Shown: piece after piece, positions 60,801 to 64,000 of the stretch | Position numbering within the stretch: the first letter of the stretch is position 1 | Layout: each line of letters begins with the position of its first letter | Program-made: the position numbers and the translations under genes | The notes under the pieces: model-generated | What the model saw: only the letters and a program-made list of their open reading frames with translations | Database searches by the model: none | Told to the model about the DNA's origin: nothing | Source of the DNA: Pyrus communis | Taxonomy: Eukaryota > Streptophyta > Magnoliopsida > Rosales > Rosaceae | Assembly: GCF_963583255.1 (NCBI RefSeq) | Contig: NC_084808.1 | Span: 29,742,404-29,806,403 of the forward strand | DNA: 64,000 bases | Direction of reading: 5' to 3'

Positions 60801-62968
60801 TGGCCCATTTTGAAAAACACCGCCAAACCTTAGGGGGTAAAATTTAGTTGATCCTAAAATGAATACGGTCATCATTGACTCATGCTGACAGTAGAAGACT
60901 ACTAACCTTTGGAATAGAAGCCGTGTTGCGCAGTTCCTCTGTTTTGCTTAACTTCAGACCGGAAAAGAGCTCGTATATAAGACAGCCTATCAGTTTAAAT
61001 TTTAAATAAAGAATTTAGATTCTTAAGATTAGCATATTTAACTAGCAGTTCAGCAACAAAACATCACATGATTCAACATATTTTCATTATAAATATGTTA
61101 ACTATATTAATATAAACTAACCAGCAGTCACTGAAAATATAATCAAATCCAATACACGACAAATTAGCAGTACAACATCAGCAAATCAGACAACAAAAAG
61201 CCTTCAAACTCTAACTGACTAAACATATATCAGCCTTCAGACAACAAGATGAAATATATCAAAATTCAATAAATACCAAAGAAAATAGAAGGAGCCAAAA
61301 TTTAACACTACCCTACGACAATCCACTTCCTTCCACCTTCCGAAATAAAAAAACTCCTGATCCTTTCCAACTAAACAACCCGAAACAACTCAATCTGTAC
61401 CATAATACTAAACAAGGATGAAGCTTCCAACAGGGGCAAATAATCATTTCTAGACCCCCACAAAAGAATCAATAAAGTTCAGCATCAATAGACGAAGTGG
61501 AATAACAAACCAATAATCTTGTTCTGAGAAACTGATAACAGCAGACTTACCCAAGCCCCAAGAATCAATAGCCCATGGTGGAGACTTTCTGATTGCAGCC
61601 CAATCAGACTTCAGCAACTCCGTGGGTTTGTATTGTGGTCCAACAAGCCAGGCGAATTGCTGAAGAAAGATAGATAAGAACTAGTGAGAAACATATTGCA
61701 ACTTCTTACTATTCCTAAGAACTTTTTAACACAAATATCCACAAGAAATTATCTTAGTGGAAACAAGCACCATTTTCATCCATTGCCATTCAAACAAGAA
61801 AAAATAATTAAACTAAGTTTTAAAAAGTAAGCCCTCCCGTTTAGGCAAAGCGAGGAAACCTTTAAACAACATATAAAGAAGCAAACAAACAAAGAATTCA
61901 ATATAATGTAACAAGGACATAATTTGAATTAAGAGGGATAAGGATTTACGATGATGAATCACAACGGACGACATGCTTACCAGCATTTGTCCGGCAGAAG
62001 ACTCATTGCCGCCATCAAACTCAGATAGCACATCAAAAGCATGTAACTTCCAGTCCAAAGTTTGAGTTACAACAACACTGGCCAAGCAAACGTTGGCATG
62101 AACCTGTAGTATCCAAAAGCTAGTCAAACAGTATTACTATAACTAAAAATCATATATGAGAATTAGCTATATGGTGCAGTCCACATGCAAAATACTAGTA
62201 ATACCAATTACGAAAACTTACAAGTTTACAATCATTATTCAAGAAACTGACAGCCTTAGCTATCTGGTTCAGTCCACATGCGAAATACTCATCCCTAACA
62301 TCAAGGAGAAAAAATGAAGTGAATTCTAGTGACAAATTCAGTGTCCACTTATATGATTCATATGTGCGATAATGTAAAGAAATCAAAAGATTTTCGTAGT
62401 GAAACAAATTGAACAAGAAGACGAGAAGAAGAGCAGATAGATTAATGTATGGAAATACCTTTGGATACCTTGTAAATTGAGCTCCTTAATCTTTTCAGAG
62501 AGTGGCATAACAGGCTCGGTAACGATATAGATAGTCTGCTTGATGGCAGAAGAAGCATCCACAGTTTCAGCCTCAGTACTATGAAGAAATGATAAGATGT
62601 TTGGGTGTCTGACCTGAAAGAAAATAAGCAAAGCGGCAAAATGAAATGAATAATTGCTGCGTTTGCAATTTTGCATACGAAATTTTGAAGAGCAAAACGA
62701 AAGCAAAATTTACAGTGCGGAGACGCTTGACGCCATTGCGAGCAGCGGCCAAATGGCCATCCTGAGCACTACTTCCAGATATAGAGAATATGGACACCGG
62801 AGTACCATCGTCCTGAACAGTTTACAACAAACAATTAGAAAAAAAAAAAACAAAAAACAAACGATTTCATTCGAATTCCTTCGTCCCAAATAAACAAACA
62901 CCCTCCCTCAGATCCAGTCATGATCGTCCACATCCACCGTTGGAATCATGAAATTTGCACATATATAC

Positions 62969-63008
<40 letters not shown>

Positions 63009-63151
63009 GAGTGAGAGAAGCAGACCTTGGAGGTGCCTCGGAAGTGAGTCCAAGAGCCCCAAGCAGAGGGATAAGGTTCGCCGATGTTGTAGGGCAGATC
63101 TTTGGGTCCAGTCCCCGATCCGCCCACCACTCCCTTCAAGAATTTCAGCAT
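54863..63151 (-). CDS. SCY1-like pseudokinase (N-terminal kinase-like protein, CTEXP/SCYL1 type)
   Basis: SCYL1-type proteins act in COPI traffic and nuclear tRNA export. 21 exons on the minus strand: 63151-63026, 62812-62714, 62613-62459, 62294-62222, 62103-61981, 61659-61551, 60986-60907, 60442-60361, 60025-59886, 59708-59598, 59450-59334, 59234-59145, 58826-58773, 58580-58506, 58345-58270, 58126-58027, 56964-56895, 56379-56315, 56192-56083, 55771-55514, 55143-54863. Total 2394 nt, 797 aa. The kinase-like fold (exons 1-8) lacks the usual VAIK, HRD and DFG residues (HANVC and HAFDV stand there), so it is a pseudokinase. HEAT-like repeats follow in exons 9-17 (LPNLVEQLPRQIVLKK, VLPTIVKLF). 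The tail is acidic with repeated DDDPWAAIAAP-like motifs and a basic end (RINRTSSSGV). All borders are GT-AG and the frame is continuous. Confidence 0.95.
60516..60854. mobile_element. About 340-bp MITE in SCYL intron 7
   Basis: The left end gatcaactacattttacccc and following bases are the inverted copy of the right end (taccccctaaggtttgg on the left against ccaaaccttagggggta on the right). The inversion continues through the words ttcaaaatggg and cccattttgaa. It has an AT-rich centre and no frame. A common plant MITE type; I do not assign a superfamily. Confidence 0.8.
62955..63009. repeat. TA then GA microsatellite in SCYL intron 1
   Basis: A TA-rich run followed by about thirteen GA units, ending just 17 bp before the exon-1 donor at 63025-63024. 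Confidence 0.9.
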
Positions 63152-64000
63152 CCCTCCTTCCCTTGGCTCTTCGCTCTTCCCTTCTCTTCTTTCGCTGCAA
63201 CCAAACGGCGTCGATTAGACTACTCGTGGTTTCCGTTAGATCCGACCACTCTCATTATTGGTAAGTTTGTTTAAAGAAAATAAAAAATCATAATGATCCC
63301 AGATCCCAAACGGAATTCTTCTGGGTTGGAACTTGGAATTGGATCGGGGCTTGAGGCCACTTTTTCAAAGTTAGTATTTTGCTCATGTATTATCTGTCTC
63401 GTTTGGGCTTGGGCTTCATCGACCAGGAACACTAGAAAAAACTAACAGGCTTTGTTCTGTAGGTTTTTCCGATTTAGTAAAATCTCACATTTACTCAAGT
63501 TTTTTCACCTAATGATATTGTTTGTTGACATGTTTGATTATTTTATGATGTTAAATTTTGCCACTTGTTCTTACAGTCTAATGATATTCACATTATTACT
63601 GATTTATTATGAAGTTAAAGCTCATTTTCTTCTTTTTAACGTAAATAATATTATTCTTTCAAAAAAAATATACAACCTCCACGCCAACCTTAGACCACAA
63701 CCGTCCACGGGATCTTTCCTGTGCAAAATTTACAAAGGGGCTTTCTTAAGATAGTTTCTCAAAAATACTTTTTATAATTATTTAATACTAGTTAACAATA
63801 ACTTAAACTAAACTCAAGCTAATTATCATTAAAACTGCGAGATGGGAACTTTAATTCTACAACTATAAAGTGTGAAGTCTGGGTTGGGTGGCAACTGAGG
63901 CAGAGCAGCAGATCCACCAGTTCCCGGCTCTCTCCAACGACACTTCCTTCCTCAATTCATATTTTCATACTCTTAAAGTCTCAAATCAAACCTGAAACTG
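63152..64000. other. SCYL promoter/leader and right-end spacer
   Basis: The first 100 bp is pyrimidine-rich SCYL leader. The rest is AT-rich. At 63890-63990 a coding-like stretch is cut by the window end; I cannot assign it. Confidence 0.4.

Overview
This is plant nuclear DNA. The genes have many short AT-rich introns with GT-AG borders, the proteins are plant-type, and the spaces between genes hold LTR retrotransposons, MITEs and a satellite. The proteins and the Cassandra TRIM elements point to a eudicot. A woody Rosaceae such as the apple/pear/Prunus group is my guess from the repeats and has not been tested.

Layout from left to right: (1) the 3' part of a CCR4-NOT subunit 9 gene (229-3609, +), with a tandemly duplicated exon; (2) a 5.5 kb spacer with microsatellites and a Mutator-type MITE; (3) a complete myosin VIII gene (10171-19076, +; 23 coding exons, 1175 aa); (4) a plastid FAD synthetase (RibF) gene (20021-30734, +). 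Its second intron is about 9 kb and filled with Copia-type retrotransposon remains in the opposite orientation. Its last exons carry an in-frame stop and a frameshift, so it looks like a decaying copy; (5) a satellite array of roughly 320 bp units (about 30950-35330) interrupted by Cassandra LTRs that carry a 5S rRNA-like segment; (6) a DUF829/TMEM53-like alpha/beta hydrolase (37348-39460, +); (7) an F-box/LRR gene (40251-41836, +); (8) a GEM-like GRAM-domain gene (42553-43387, -); (9) a MurF-type ligase, probably plastid-targeted (45931-47867, -); (10) a SRM1/MYBS-type MYB gene (48614-51352, -); (11) a SCY1-like pseudokinase (54863-63151, -; 21 exons, 797 aa).

The genes do not form a functional cluster. 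They are unrelated housekeeping and regulatory genes: mRNA deadenylation, actin motor, flavin metabolism, ubiquitin ligation, transcription, plastid wall enzyme, and membrane or tRNA traffic. Exon borders were worked out by hand from reading frame, splice dinucleotides and remembered family sequences. The total length divides by three in every gene except the RibF copy.

The most interesting points are the equal-length, 32-nt-spaced exon pair in the CNOT9 gene; the mosaic Cassandra element that changes the register of a dimeric satellite; the duplicated LTR/gag junction inside the RibF intron; the lesions in RibF; and a uORF whose stop overlaps the main start of the DUF829 gene. I found no convincing wholly new system.
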